Counted from the stretch's first letter, positions 7,185-16,209 are shown. The stretch is DNA of 64,000 nucleotides from Bog-756 sp050014755 (GCA_050014755.1 JBEKCS010000012.1:4420-68419); one strand, 5' to 3'. Notes: generated by a model from the sequence alone, not told the origin. Numbers and translations are program-made.

Positions 7185-8671
7185 CGGTCGGAACCGGAAC
7201 CGTAGGCGGCGAGGCGCACCATCGACGCCTGGTCGAGCAGCTCGCAGGCGTCGCGTACCGGCCCGCCTTCCGCTGCGGTCACGATCTGCAGGGCTCGGCC
7301 ACCGGCGCTGCGGACCGGAGGAAGGCAGGTGGTGAGGAGTATCAGGGGGCCGAGATCGGTGCGCCCCGGATCGGCCATCCGGGCACCGTGCAGTACGGAG
7401 GCGACCCCGAGTGCCCGCCACAGCACGTCGGACCGCTCGAGGCCCGGTCGGGTCGCCGAGTAGGCCCCCGAGAGGAGGAACAGCCACACCCCGCCCCGGG
7501 CGTCCCGGGCCCGGAAGTCGACGGCCGCCCCCAGGTCGGTGAACCCCGTCCCCTGCTCGATGTCGGTGAAGCCGGCCGCCTGGAGTGCCTGTTCGGCGAT
7601 GTCCCGGGCCCTGCGGCCGAGGGCGACCGCCCGGTCCTGGGTGAGGCCGTCGGCCACCGCCGACCGCCCCGGCGCCACGGTGACCTTCCGATGGCTGTCG
7701 CGGACCGCAGCCCGCTCCGCCGCGATGCGACGCTCGGCCAGGCTGACGTAGTCCGGGTCGGTGTCGAAGCCGACGTAGTGCCGCTCGGTGCGTAGGGCGG
7801 CCACCGCCGTCGACCCCGATCCCATGAACGGGTCGAGAACCAGATCGCCCCGGTAGGTGTAGAGCTCGATCAGCCGGCGGGGGAGCTCGACCGGGAAGGG
7901 TGCCGGGTGGCCGACGCGGGTAGCCGACTCCGACGGCAGGTCCCAGATATCGGTGGTGGCGTCCACGAACTCGTCCATGGTCATGGTGCCTTCGCAGGGA
8001 AGTCCGGCCCGCGCCCGCTCCTCGGCGGTGACGGCCCGGTCGAATCGGCCCTTCGAGGCGACGACGATCCGCTCGGACACGTCGCGCAGCACCGGGTTGC
8101 CCGGGCGTTGATAGGTACCCCAGGCGCACGATCCCCCGGCGGCGCGGCTCTTCTGCCACACGATCTCCCCCCGAAGCAGGAAGCCGAGGTCCTCCAGGAT
8201 GTCGATGACGTCCCTGGCCAGCGACCGGTACGGCTTGCGTCCGAGGTTGGCGACGTTGACGGCGATGCGGCCTCCGGGCTCGAGCTTGGCGAAGCACTGG
8301 GCGAACACGTCGTGCACCATGGTGAGGTAGTCGGCGAAGTCGGCCGGCACGTGGCCGACGCCCATGGCCTGCTCGTACTCCTTGCCGGCGAAATAGGGCG
8401 GTGAGGTCACGACCAGGGCCACCGAGTCGTCGGCCACGACACCGTTGGCGTCCATGTCCCGTGCGTCCCCGACCCACAGGGTGTCGAGCGCGGTCGGCAG
8501 GGCTACGGTGGCGTCGCCGGAGAGGAGGGGCGGGGTGAAGCGGGCGTAGAAGGGGGACGCGTCGTGGCCTTCGCGCCGGCCTACGCCGAAGGTGGACGTC
8601 GCGGTCGCCCGGCGGCGCGGAATCGGTGCCACCGGTGCGTCGGCGGGGACGGCGGCGGGGCGGGCTCCCAT
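7181..8671 (-). CDS. DNA methyltransferase (N4/N6 type) with nuclease-like C-terminal domain
   Basis: A 496-residue protein. Residues about 60-310 form a beta-class DNA amino-methyltransferase: catalytic motif IV VTSPPYFAGKEY comes first and the SAM-binding motif I DPFMGSGSTAVAAL comes late. TSPPY usually indicates cytosine-N4 methylation, but adenine-N6 cannot be excluded. The C-terminal 170 residues have a helix (RRARDIAEQALQAAGF), a strand with GAAVDFRARD, a strand WLFLLSG, another helix and a strand LILLTTCLP. This is the order of a PD-(D/E)XK nuclease fold, but the expected Glu-x-Lys is replaced by Leu/Ser. No separate restriction enzyme is nearby. It is coupled to the downstream small methyltransferase. 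The ATG start has no clear ribosome binding site. Confidence 0.85.
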   Translation of the reverse strand: MGARPAAVPADAPVAPIPRRRATATSTFGVGRREGHDASPFYARFTPPLLSGDATVALPTALDTLWVGDARDMDANGVVADDSVALVVTSPPYFAGKEYEQAMGVGHVPADFADYLTMVHDVFAQCFAKLEPGGRIAVNVANLGRKPYRSLARDVIDILEDLGFLLRGEIVWQKSRAAGGSCAWGTYQRPGNPVLRDVSERIVVASKGRFDRAVTAEERARAGLPCEGTMTMDEFVDATTDIWDLPSESATRVGHPAPFPVELPRRLIELYTYRGDLVLDPFMGSGSTAVAALRTERHYVGFDTDPDYVSLAERRIAAERAAVRDSHRKVTVAPGRSAVADGLTQDRAVALGRRARDIAEQALQAAGFTDIEQGTGFTDLGAAVDFRARDARGGVWLFLLSGAYSATRPGLERSDVLWRALGVASVLHGARMADPGRTDLGPLILLTTCLPPVRSAGGRALQIVTAAEGGPVRDACELLDQASMVRLAAYGSGSDR

Positions 8672-8720
8672 CGCCCGGAGGTTACCTGGGTGCCCCCGGG
8701 GTCACAGGGATGACGGGTGG

Positions 8721-10031
8721 TCAGCTGGAGGACAGGTGGGCGCTGATCGATTCACCGACGGCCACGCAGGATGACAGCGACCCGCAGTCGATGCCGGCGA
8801 GGGGCAGGCCGACCTTGACCACGGCCGCCTTGTCCCACCGGTGTGCCGCGGCCCCGCTCGAGCCGGTCAGCACGATCAGACCGGCCTGGGGGACGGAGGC
8901 CACCGTGCTCCCGACGGCCACACACGGGCCGGTTCGGCACGACACCGAGAGCAGGTCGGCACCGGTGGCGGTCACCGGGTCCGACGACCAGGTGAGCCCC
9001 CCGTCCGACGTGGTGATCACCACCGCCTGTCCGGCGCGACTGGCGCCGATGACGGTCGAGGTCGTCCCCACCGCGGTGCAGTCGACTCCCGAACCCGGGA
9101 GTGTGGACGACGTGGTCGGCGCAGCGGCGACCGGGGATGACGTGGTCCGCGAACCCGGGACGGTCGACGGCGTCGTCGTCGCCGGCGAGGCCTGACCACC
9201 GGTCGAGGTGCACGACACGTCCTGGAGGGCGCCGAGTCCCGGCGGGATCGGTTGCAGCGTCCACGTCGCCCCGCCGTCGGAGGTGGTGGCGACCACACCG
9301 GTCAGGTGACCGACGGTGGCGGGACCCACCCCGGTGGCCCAGCAGAGCGTGGCCTCGGTGCAGGAGATCCCGGTTCCGGCCGACACGGTAGGCGGCAGGG
9401 CACCGCCGGCCACCCACGGGGCCGCGGGACCGGACCGGGACAGCGAGGTCACCCGCCCGGCGACGTCGGCCAGGGCGATGCAGCTGTCACCGCTGCCGCA
9501 CTCGATGGCAGTGACGTCGGTGGTGCCGGTGGGAACGGGCTGGAGCGTCCACGTCGCCCCGGAATCGTCGGTGGTGACGACGGCCCCCGGCCCGGTGCCA
9601 CTCGATCCGACCTGTCCCACGACGGTGCAGGCCCGGGTGCCGGTGCAGGCGATGCCGGCCAGGAAGCCGACGATCGCAGGGAAGGGTCGGACCCTCCACT
9701 TCGCCCCGCCGTCCACGGTGGTCACCACCGTGGCTGACGACGGGGCGTTTCCGAGTCCCTGCATGGATCCGACGGCCCAACACGTGGTCGTGGTGGGGCA
9801 GGTGACCGACCGGAGTTCCTGGACCGTCGGCGGGAGGGTGACCGAGGTGAAGGTGCCGAGCCAGGGGACCGCTGTCTGCGACGGGGTCGGTGTGGTCCCT
9901 CCCGTCTGGGAGGCCGACGCGGGGCCGCACCCGGCGGTCGCCACGAGGACGACGACGGCGACCGATACGACGAGGCGCCGACCGGTCACCGGATGGCCGC
10001 TGCAGAGGCTCGGACACCAGGCATTGCTCAT
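8721..10031 (-). CDS. secreted BNR/Asp-box repeat protein, probable lipoprotein
   Basis: A 436-residue exported protein. The N-terminus has a hydrophobic stretch (LVVSVAVVVLVATAGC) followed by a Ser/Thr/Pro-rich segment, and the Cys suggests a weak lipobox. The mature part contains repeated blades of the type TVDGGAKW, TDDSGATW, TSDGGATW and TSDGGLTW, each preceded by a CxAVG strand. These are Asp-box (S/T-x-D-x-G-x-x-W) repeats of a beta-propeller, as in sialidases and Ycf48-like proteins. A Thr/Ser/Pro-rich insert interrupts the propeller near residue 300. No catalytic sialidase residues can be assigned. GGAGAGG precedes the ATG closely; a GTG 43 bases in is an alternative. Divergent from marP. 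Confidence 0.7.
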   Translation of the reverse strand: MSNAWCPSLCSGHPVTGRRLVVSVAVVVLVATAGCGPASASQTGGTTPTPSQTAVPWLGTFTSVTLPPTVQELRSVTCPTTTTCWAVGSMQGLGNAPSSATVVTTVDGGAKWRVRPFPAIVGFLAGIACTGTRACTVVGQVGSSGTGPGAVVTTDDSGATWTLQPVPTGTTDVTAIECGSGDSCIALADVAGRVTSLSRSGPAAPWVAGGALPPTVSAGTGISCTEATLCWATGVGPATVGHLTGVVATTSDGGATWTLQPIPPGLGALQDVSCTSTGGQASPATTTPSTVPGSRTTSSPVAAAPTTSSTLPGSGVDCTAVGTTSTVIGASRAGQAVVITTSDGGLTWSSDPVTATGADLLSVSCRTGPCVAVGSTVASVPQAGLIVLTGSSGAAAHRWDKAAVVKVGLPLAGIDCGSLSSCVAVGESISAHLSSS

Positions 10032-10221
10032 TCCTCTCCGCACGGTTCCGTGGTCGCGCGGCCGCCGCCCGATGCGGACCGAACGTTGCAGATACTGCCA
10101 CGGCGGGCCGGTGTGGCTGGCGATGACGCTTCCGTCGCGCTGGTGCCGGTTACCGTGAGATGGTGGTCGGCGTGCTCCCTCCCTCCCGTCTCCCGGCGGA
10201 TCCTCCGTCGTGGGAGGTGTG

Positions 10222-11394
10222 ATGAACGTCGTCGACGTGATCCTCATCGTCGCAGCCCTCGCGGCGGCGTATCAGGGCTCCCGGGTGGGAGCTGTGGTGC
10301 AGGTGTGCGCCATTCTCGGCTTCCTCGGCGGGCTCTACGTGGGCGCACTGCTCGCTTCGGTCACCGTACGGTGGGCCCACGCTCCGACCGCACGGACGGC
10401 GGTGGCACTGACCACCATGGTGGGGATGGGGTTCGCCCTGGGCATGATCGGCCGCGTACTGGGTGGGCTGCTCGTGGTACGGGTCCGGCCAGGCCTGGTC
10501 AGCTCGGTCGATGCCGTGCTCGGCACCCTGGTCGCCGTGGTCGCCGCCCTGGTCACCTTCTGGCTCCTGGCCAGCACCCTGGTCAACAGTTCGTCGGCCC
10601 CGCTCGACTCGGCCATCCTCCAGTCGAGGATCATCCGCTCGCTCGACGATGTCCTCCCCGCGCCTCCCTCGGTCTTCTCCCAGGCACAGGGCTTCCTCAC
10701 GTCCGAGGGCTTCCCGCCGGTGTTCGCGACGCTGGCCCCTGCGTCGGCCCTGCCGGTGTCCCTCCCGTCGAACAGCGTGCTCCGCGGGGCCGTTGCCACG
10801 GCCGGTCCCTCCACCGTGAAGATCGAAGGCTACGGGTGTGGGGTCATCCAGGAGGGCTCGGGCTTCGTCGCCGCGCCCGGACTGGTGGTGACCAACGCCC
10901 ACGTGGTGGCCGGCATCGGCCAGCCCCTGGTGCAGGTGGGCACCAGCATTAGGAGCGCCGAGGTGGTCCTGTTCGACCCCACGTTCGACCTGGCCGTCCT
11001 GCGGGTGTCGGGCCTGACCGCCCCCGCGCTCACCCTCGACCCCGGGACCGTCGGCCGGGGTGCACAGGCCGCCGTCCTCGGCTATCCCGAGGGCGGCTCG
11101 TTCACCGTCGACGCCGCCGGGGTGATGGCGCTCTTCGAGGCCCAGGGACGCGACATCTACGGGCAGGGACTGAACTTGCGCAACATCTACGAGATCGACG
11201 CGCTCGTCCGTCCGGGCAACTCCGGCGGCCCGCTGGTGCTGCCCGACGGGCAGGTCGCCGGGGTGGTCTTCTCGCGTTCCACCACCGATCAGAACATCGG
11301 CTACGCGCTCGCATCGCCTGCCGTGCTGACCCGCGTGGATGAGGCCGCCACGGCGACCCACGCGGTGGGCACCGGCCCCTGCACCTCGGACTGA
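10222..11394 (+). CDS. marP: MarP-like membrane-bound serine protease
   Basis: A 390-residue protein. The first 170 residues hold four hydrophobic segments with the CvpA-like start NVVDVILIVAALAAAYQG. The C-terminal half is a trypsin-like protease with the triad His in TNAHVVAG, Asp in FDPTFDLAVLRV and Ser in RPGNSGGPL. This architecture matches mycobacterial MarP, which protects cells during acid stress by cleaving cell-wall enzymes at the periplasmic side. Two Cys, in GYGCGVIQEG and the very C-terminal GPCTSD, could form a disulfide. GGGAGG lies 4-5 bases before the ATG at 10222. It is divergent from the BNR protein gene; acid-stress function is by family, not from the sequence. Confidence 0.85.
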   Translation: MNVVDVILIVAALAAAYQGSRVGAVVQVCAILGFLGGLYVGALLASVTVRWAHAPTARTAVALTTMVGMGFALGMIGRVLGGLLVVRVRPGLVSSVDAVLGTLVAVVAALVTFWLLASTLVNSSSAPLDSAILQSRIIRSLDDVLPAPPSVFSQAQGFLTSEGFPPVFATLAPASALPVSLPSNSVLRGAVATAGPSTVKIEGYGCGVIQEGSGFVAAPGLVVTNAHVVAGIGQPLVQVGTSIRSAEVVLFDPTFDLAVLRVSGLTAPALTLDPGTVGRGAQAAVLGYPEGGSFTVDAAGVMALFEAQGRDIYGQGLNLRNIYEIDALVRPGNSGGPLVLPDGQVAGVVFSRSTTDQNIGYALASPAVLTRVDEAATATHAVGTGPCTSD

Positions 11395-11455
11395 CCCCGG
11401 ATCCCCCCGGTCCCACCGGGTGCGACCGGTCCCGGACCTGGACGGGTCGCTCGGG

Positions 11456-11461
11456 TAGACA
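11456..11461 (+). promoter_or_regulatory. leaderless-type -10 box of the GH15 gene
   Basis: TAGACA, six bases before the ATG at 11468. The last base departs from TANNNT, so this is weaker than the others. Confidence 0.4.
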
Positions 11462-11467
11462 TGGTAG

Positions 11468-13606
11468 ATGGCGCTCCCCATCGAGGACTACGGCATCATC
11501 GGCGACCTGCACACCGTCGCTCTGGTCGGGCGGGACGGCTCCATCGACTGGCTCTGCCTGCCCCGGTTCGACTCGGGTGCATGCTTCGCCAAACTGCTGG
11601 GGACCGACGACAACGGGACGTGGCGGATCGCCCCGAAGGGGGCCGAACGGGCCACCCACCGCCACTACCGGGGGGACACCCTGGTACTCGAGTCGGAGTT
11701 CGTGACCGGAGAGGGCACGGTCCGGGTGATCGACTGCATGCCCATCCGTCATGAGCATCCCGAGGTGGTGCGCCTCGTCGAAGGGGTGCGGGGCAAGGTC
11801 ACCATGCAGATGAACCTCACCATCCGCTTCGGGTACGGGCAGGTGGTCCCATGGGTGCGCCACACCGACGGGACACTGACCGCGGTGGCCGGACCCGATG
11901 CCCTCTCGCTGTGGACGACGGTGACGACCCACGGCAGGGACCTGTCCACGGTCGCCGAGTTCACGGTGTCCGAGGGCCAGTCGGTCCCCTTCTCGCTGTC
12001 GTGGTACCCGGCCAGCGGAGCGCCTCCGCGCCCGGTCGACGCCACATACGCCATCAAGGACACCGAGCAGTGGTGGGAGGAGTGGGTCTCCCAGTGCACC
12101 GTCGACGGCGAGTACCGCGATCCGGTGGTCCGGTCGCTCATCACCCTCAAGGCACTGACCTACCAGCCGACCGGGGGCATCGTGGCCGCTGCGACCACGT
12201 CGCTCCCCGAGGACATCGGCGGGGGGCGCAACTGGGACTACCGGTACTGCTGGCTACGTGACGCCACGCTGACACTCGAGTCACTCATGCGGGGCGGCTT
12301 CTACCAGGAGGCGATGGCCTGGCGGAGCTGGCTGTTGCGGGCGACGGCCGGGGATCCGTCCCAGATGCAGATCATGTACGGGGCGGCCGGCGAGCGGCGC
12401 CTCGACGAGTGGGAGGTGGACTGGCTGCCCGGGTACGAGGAGTCGCAGCCGGTCCGCATCGGCAACGCAGCCGCCGGCCAGTTCCAACTCGACGTCTACG
12501 GCGAGGTGATGTCGGCCCTGTACGAGTCCGTCCAGCCCGGGGACCCGGAGGGCGACGCGGCGTGGGATCTGCAGCTGGCGCTGATGGAGTTCCTGGAGGT
12601 CGGGTGGCGCGAACCGGACGACGGCATCTGGGAGGTCCGTGGACCGCGTCGGCACTTCACCCATTCGAAGGTCATGGCCTGGGTGGCCATCGACCGGGCC
12701 ATCAAGACGGTGGAGGACTTCGGCGTGGAAGGGCCGGTCGGCCGGTGGAGGCAGATCCGCCAGGAGATCCACGACCAGGTGTGCGATCAGGGATTCAACG
12801 TGGACAAGGGATCGTTCACCCAGTACTACGGGTCGGACGAACTCGATGCCAGCCTGCTGATGATCCCGCTGGTCGGGTTCCTCCCGGCCAGCGACCCGCG
12901 GGTGCGGAGCACCGTGGAGGCCATCGAGCGGGAGCTGATGGAGGGGGATTTCGTCCTCCGCTACCGCACCGTCGACACCGGCGACGTCGACGGGCTGGTG
13001 GGCCGGGAGGGGGCGTTCCTGGCGTGCTCGTTCTGGTTGGCCGATTGCATGTCGCTGCTCGGGCGCGACCACGATGCACGCCAACTCCTCGACCGTCTGC
13101 TCGCTCTGCGCAACGACCTCGGCCTGTTGTCCGAGGAGTACGACCCGGTGGCAGGCCGGCTGGTCGGCAACTTCCCCCAGGCCTTCTCCCACGTCTCGCT
13201 GGTCAACTCGGCGGCCAAGATCGCGGGCAGCCGGAAGCCGACCGCGGACCATGTGTTCCTCGGACTGGCCCGCCAGGCGATGGCCGGCAACCGGCCGACG
13301 GGGATGGCCCGGCGACACATGACCATGAGTTCGGCGGGATCCACGTTCCGCGACCTGATCGGCCGCAAGGCGAACCGTGGTGCGCCCTTGACGTCCGGGG
13401 TTCCGAGTCAACCGACGAAGCGGTCCGTCCAACGGATGATGTCCACGACGGTGACACCGACCAAGGCGGCGGCGAAGAAGGCCGCGGCGGCCAGGAAGTC
13501 TGCAGCGAAGAAGTCCACCTCCACCGATGAGTCGGCCACGGAGGAGACCCCGGCGGCCGGCAGGGTCTCGACCACGAAGGCGGGGGCTGCGAGGAAGAAG
13601 CGGTGA
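11468..13606 (+). CDS. GH15 glycoside hydrolase (trehalase/glucoamylase-like) with histone-H1-like tail
   Basis: A 712-residue cytoplasmic GH15 enzyme. It starts with the family's LPIEDYGIIGDLHTVALVG and SIDWLCLPRFDS. The (alpha/alpha)6 barrel carries NWDYRYCWLRDATLT, the acid-bearing DDGIWEVRG segment and the base-bearing LLSEEYDP segment followed by GNFPQAFSHVSLVNSA. In mycobacteria members of this family hydrolyse trehalose; bacterial glucoamylases are the alternative. The core ends near residue 620. The last 60-70 residues are Lys/Ala/Ser/Thr-rich (TKAAAKKAAAARKSAAKKS), resembling histone H1 or the tail of mycobacterial HU, which is unusual for this family. A TAGACA box six bases upstream suggests a leaderless message. 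Confidence 0.85.
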   Translation: MALPIEDYGIIGDLHTVALVGRDGSIDWLCLPRFDSGACFAKLLGTDDNGTWRIAPKGAERATHRHYRGDTLVLESEFVTGEGTVRVIDCMPIRHEHPEVVRLVEGVRGKVTMQMNLTIRFGYGQVVPWVRHTDGTLTAVAGPDALSLWTTVTTHGRDLSTVAEFTVSEGQSVPFSLSWYPASGAPPRPVDATYAIKDTEQWWEEWVSQCTVDGEYRDPVVRSLITLKALTYQPTGGIVAAATTSLPEDIGGGRNWDYRYCWLRDATLTLESLMRGGFYQEAMAWRSWLLRATAGDPSQMQIMYGAAGERRLDEWEVDWLPGYEESQPVRIGNAAAGQFQLDVYGEVMSALYESVQPGDPEGDAAWDLQLALMEFLEVGWREPDDGIWEVRGPRRHFTHSKVMAWVAIDRAIKTVEDFGVEGPVGRWRQIRQEIHDQVCDQGFNVDKGSFTQYYGSDELDASLLMIPLVGFLPASDPRVRSTVEAIERELMEGDFVLRYRTVDTGDVDGLVGREGAFLACSFWLADCMSLLGRDHDARQLLDRLLALRNDLGLLSEEYDPVAGRLVGNFPQAFSHVSLVNSAAKIAGSRKPTADHVFLGLARQAMAGNRPTGMARRHMTMSSAGSTFRDLIGRKANRGAPLTSGVPSQPTKRSVQRMMSTTVTPTKAAAKKAAAARKSAAKKSTSTDESATEETPAAGRVSTTKAGAARKKR

Positions 13607-13613
13607 CCGTCCG

Positions 13614-14645
13614 GTGAGCGCCGGCCACCACCACGGGCCCGGCGGCCACCACCACGGGCCCGGCGGCCACCACCACGGTCATCCCTACGATCCCGGCGAC
13701 GCCGCGCCGCCGCCGACGGGCTCCGTCATCGCCGAAGGGGTGATCGAGCTCGACACGCTTCTCGGCGGATGGGAGCGGGTGACGGCCGGCTACCTGATCG
13801 AAGGCGACGCGCCGGTCCTCGTCGAGACGGGCAGCCAGAGCTCGGTGCCCGCCCTCCTCGACCACCTCGGACGGCTGGGGCTCGAGGCCGGCGACCTGGC
13901 CGGGGTGGTGGTGACCCACATCCACCTGGACCACGCCGGCGGTGTGGGTGACGTGGCCCGGGCGTTCCCCAAGGCCACCGTCTACGTCCACCCGAAGGGC
14001 GCCCGGCATCTGGCCGATCCCACCAGGCTGGTCGACTCGGCCGCCCGGGTGTACGGCCCCCTCCTCGACTCCCTCTACGGTCGCCTCGACCCGACCCCGG
14101 CCGACCGGATCCACGCCCTGGAGGACGGTGAGGAGATCAAGGTGAGCTCCAACCGCTCGCTCACCGCCGTCGATTCGCCGGGGCATGCCAAGCATCACCT
14201 CGGCCTGCACGACGACTGCAGCGGCACCCTCTTCGTGGGCGATGCCGTGGGGGTCAAACTGCCCGACGGCGGTGTACTGCGCCCGTCGACGCCCCCACCC
14301 GACTTCGACCTGACACTGGCACTCCGGTCGCTGCACAGGTTCGCGGAGCGGCGTCCGACCGGCCTGGCGTTGGCCCACTACGGACTGTTGGCCGATCCGC
14401 TCGACGTGCTCGACGAAGCCGACGGGACGCTCCGGCGGTGGGCCGACGTAGCCGAGACCGCCTACCGCAACGGGCAGGACATCGCCGCCGCCCTGTCCAC
14501 CGCCTTCGCTGCCGATCTTGACGGTGTGCCCGACGAGCACCGCGAGAAGCTCGAGGTCATGAACGGGGTGCACTCCAACGCGGCCGGCCTGCAGCGGTGG
14601 CTGGCCGGCCGGACGCCCTCGGAGGGTTCGCCGACCGAGGGCTGA
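13614..14645 (+). CDS. MBL-fold metallohydrolase with His-rich N-terminus
   Basis: A 343-residue metallo-beta-lactamase-fold hydrolase. The metal-binding motif THIHLDHAGG is complete, with later ligands in SPGHAKHHLG, FVGDAVG and ALAHYG. The fold includes glyoxalase II, lactonases and other thioester or phosphodiester hydrolases; the substrate is unknown. The GTG start at 13614 adds an N-terminal GHHHGPG repeat, coded by 21-base tandem repeats from 13623, giving nine His in three HHH clusters plus one. This is a probable metal-storage or metal-binding extension. The gene begins seven bases after the GH15 stop, so they probably share a transcript. Confidence 0.8.
   Translation: MSAGHHHGPGGHHHGPGGHHHGHPYDPGDAAPPPTGSVIAEGVIELDTLLGGWERVTAGYLIEGDAPVLVETGSQSSVPALLDHLGRLGLEAGDLAGVVVTHIHLDHAGGVGDVARAFPKATVYVHPKGARHLADPTRLVDSAARVYGPLLDSLYGRLDPTPADRIHALEDGEEIKVSSNRSLTAVDSPGHAKHHLGLHDDCSGTLFVGDAVGVKLPDGGVLRPSTPPPDFDLTLALRSLHRFAERRPTGLALAHYGLLADPLDVLDEADGTLRRWADVAETAYRNGQDIAAALSTAFAADLDGVPDEHREKLEVMNGVHSNAAGLQRWLAGRTPSEGSPTEG
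13623..13685 (+). repeat. 21-bp tandem repeat coding a His-rich linker
   Basis: Two exact copies of a 21-base unit (13623-13643, 13644-13664) and a third copy that diverges after 14 bases. The unit codes for GHHHGPG in the frame of the MBL hydrolase. Confidence 0.85.
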
Positions 14646-14676
14646 GCGTCCTTGGCCCGTCTTCCGACGATCGGGG

Positions 14677-16209
14677 TCAGGGTGAGGCGGGGGGTCTGGT
14701 CGTGGTCGTCGAGCTCGTCGTCGTAGTCGTAGTCGTCCTCGGCACGGTGCTCGGCACCGTGGTCGACGATCCGGTCGACGGCTTCGTGGTCGAGGTCGTC
14801 GACGATCTGCCGATCGTCGTGGGCGTGACCAGTGGGTGCTCGACGAGTGTCGTCGAGGTCGAGGTCGTGGTCGTGGTGGTGGTCGAGGAATTCGGGCCGT
14901 CCGGCGAGGTGCACCCCGTGGGCGGAGCATCGGAACCGGTCTGCCCCGGCATCAGCACGGTGCCGGCACACCCGAAGTCCGAAATGGTGGCGAGGAGGGT
15001 CACCGTCCCGCCGTCGGCGAAGGTGTCCGTCGACTTGACCTGGCGGATGAATCCGGAGCCGTCGATCGACACGATCGCCGTGTTCGACGTGTAGCCCTGA
15101 GCCTTGAGCACGGCCAGCGCGGCGGTGATCGTCTGGGCTTCGGGAGCCGAGGTGCCGGCGGCCCCGGCGAGCTGGCTCAGGTCGTTCGTCACCTGATAGT
15201 TGGTGACCGGAACCCCGTCGACGGTCCCCGTGCCCGTCTGGGAGGCTGCGCTGATCGCCGGCTGGACGAGGTCCAGGTATCCCGTGGGGCTGGCCATCCC
15301 CATCATGGCCACCGCCCCCTCACGCTGCCCCAGTGTGCTCTCGGTGATGCCCGCGAAACCGGGGAGGGGCGACCCCGAGTCGCCGCCGTCCGAGGCGACC
15401 GGTGCGAGGCCGGTGTCGCTCGACGACCCCTCGTAGACGACGCTGCCGTCCAACCGCACCGACACGTTCAGCCCGTCGCCGATGGCGGCCGAGGCGACCA
15501 TGGCGTACGGGCTGGTGTTGATCGTTCCGCTCCCGTTCACCCCCGGGCTGACGTTGTCCACCGCTCCGCCCTGGCACTCCGTCTCGGTCTGCCAGCGGTA
15601 CCCGGGGGGAGGGGCCGATGTCGTGGTGCCGTTGGCGGGACCCACGCTGGTCGAGGAGCTGATCGACGTGGAACGACTGGTCGACGGGCCGGTCGTCTTC
15701 GACGGGTTGATGACCTTCGGACCACCGGTGGTCTTGAACGTTGCGGTGCCATGGGCGGACGACGGTGGCTCCGCGGGCACCGACTGGGCGGAGCCGCTGA
15801 TCACGCTTCCGGTCGGCGGTGGGACCGACTCGTCACCGGGAAGGACCGCTTCCGTCGGGACGAGCACCTTGATCTGGCTGCAGGCGGTCGTCGACGTCGT
15901 CGTCGGGACGGTGGTCGTGGCGGGGGTGCTGCTGATCGAGTACGAGAAGTCGAAGCTCCCGCTGTCCGTCGTGGCGCTGAGCGCCGAGAGCACATCGTGC
16001 TCGGCCGGGCCGTCGCCGACGACGGGGTGCTGTGCGGTGGCGTGGAGGGCAGCGGGTCTCGAGGAACCGTCGGCGACCAGGGCCACCGGTATCGCCACCA
16101 CGATCAGGACCGCCGCTGCGGACGCCATGACGCCCGCCTTTCGCCAGACGGGTCGGCGCGGTGGCCTCCCGTCGGTGTCGTCGTCGAGCCAGAGTCCGTT
16201 CTCCGCCAT
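14677..16209 (-). CDS. membrane-anchored Thr/Ser-rich extracytoplasmic protein, unknown function
   Basis: A 510-residue protein if translation starts at the ATG at 16209, which follows GAGAGGAAG with seven-base spacing. A short acidic cytoplasmic start is followed by one membrane segment (MASAAAVLIVVAIPVALVA). The rest is outside the cell: a beta-rich domain holds repeated Gly/Ser/Thr stretches and segments such as VSVRLDGSVVYEG and DGTVTLLATISDFG-like strands. The last 60 residues are almost pure Thr/Ser/Pro (mucin-like). No enzyme motif is visible. The architecture resembles a sensor or surface protein with a heavily O-glycosylated stalk. The same reading frame stays open upstream into the winged-helix gene without a stop (see separate entry), so a 707-residue fused product is also possible. 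Confidence 0.7.
   Translation of the reverse strand: MAENGLWLDDDTDGRPPRRPVWRKAGVMASAAAVLIVVAIPVALVADGSSRPAALHATAQHPVVGDGPAEHDVLSALSATTDSGSFDFSYSISSTPATTTVPTTTSTTACSQIKVLVPTEAVLPGDESVPPPTGSVISGSAQSVPAEPPSSAHGTATFKTTGGPKVINPSKTTGPSTSRSTSISSSTSVGPANGTTTSAPPPGYRWQTETECQGGAVDNVSPGVNGSGTINTSPYAMVASAAIGDGLNVSVRLDGSVVYEGSSSDTGLAPVASDGGDSGSPLPGFAGITESTLGQREGAVAMMGMASPTGYLDLVQPAISAASQTGTGTVDGVPVTNYQVTNDLSQLAGAAGTSAPEAQTITAALAVLKAQGYTSNTAIVSIDGSGFIRQVKSTDTFADGGTVTLLATISDFGCAGTVLMPGQTGSDAPPTGCTSPDGPNSSTTTTTTTSTSTTLVEHPLVTPTTIGRSSTTSTTKPSTGSSTTVPSTVPRTTTTTTTSSTTTTRPPASP

Noticed and set aside
13623..13685. short tandem repeats as a CRISPR-like array
   Set aside because: The units are directly adjacent with no spacers and code a His-rich linker in frame.
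14677..14930. repetitive region as a minisatellite or CRISPR
   Set aside because: The repeats are irregular and explained by a Thr/Ser-rich protein tail.
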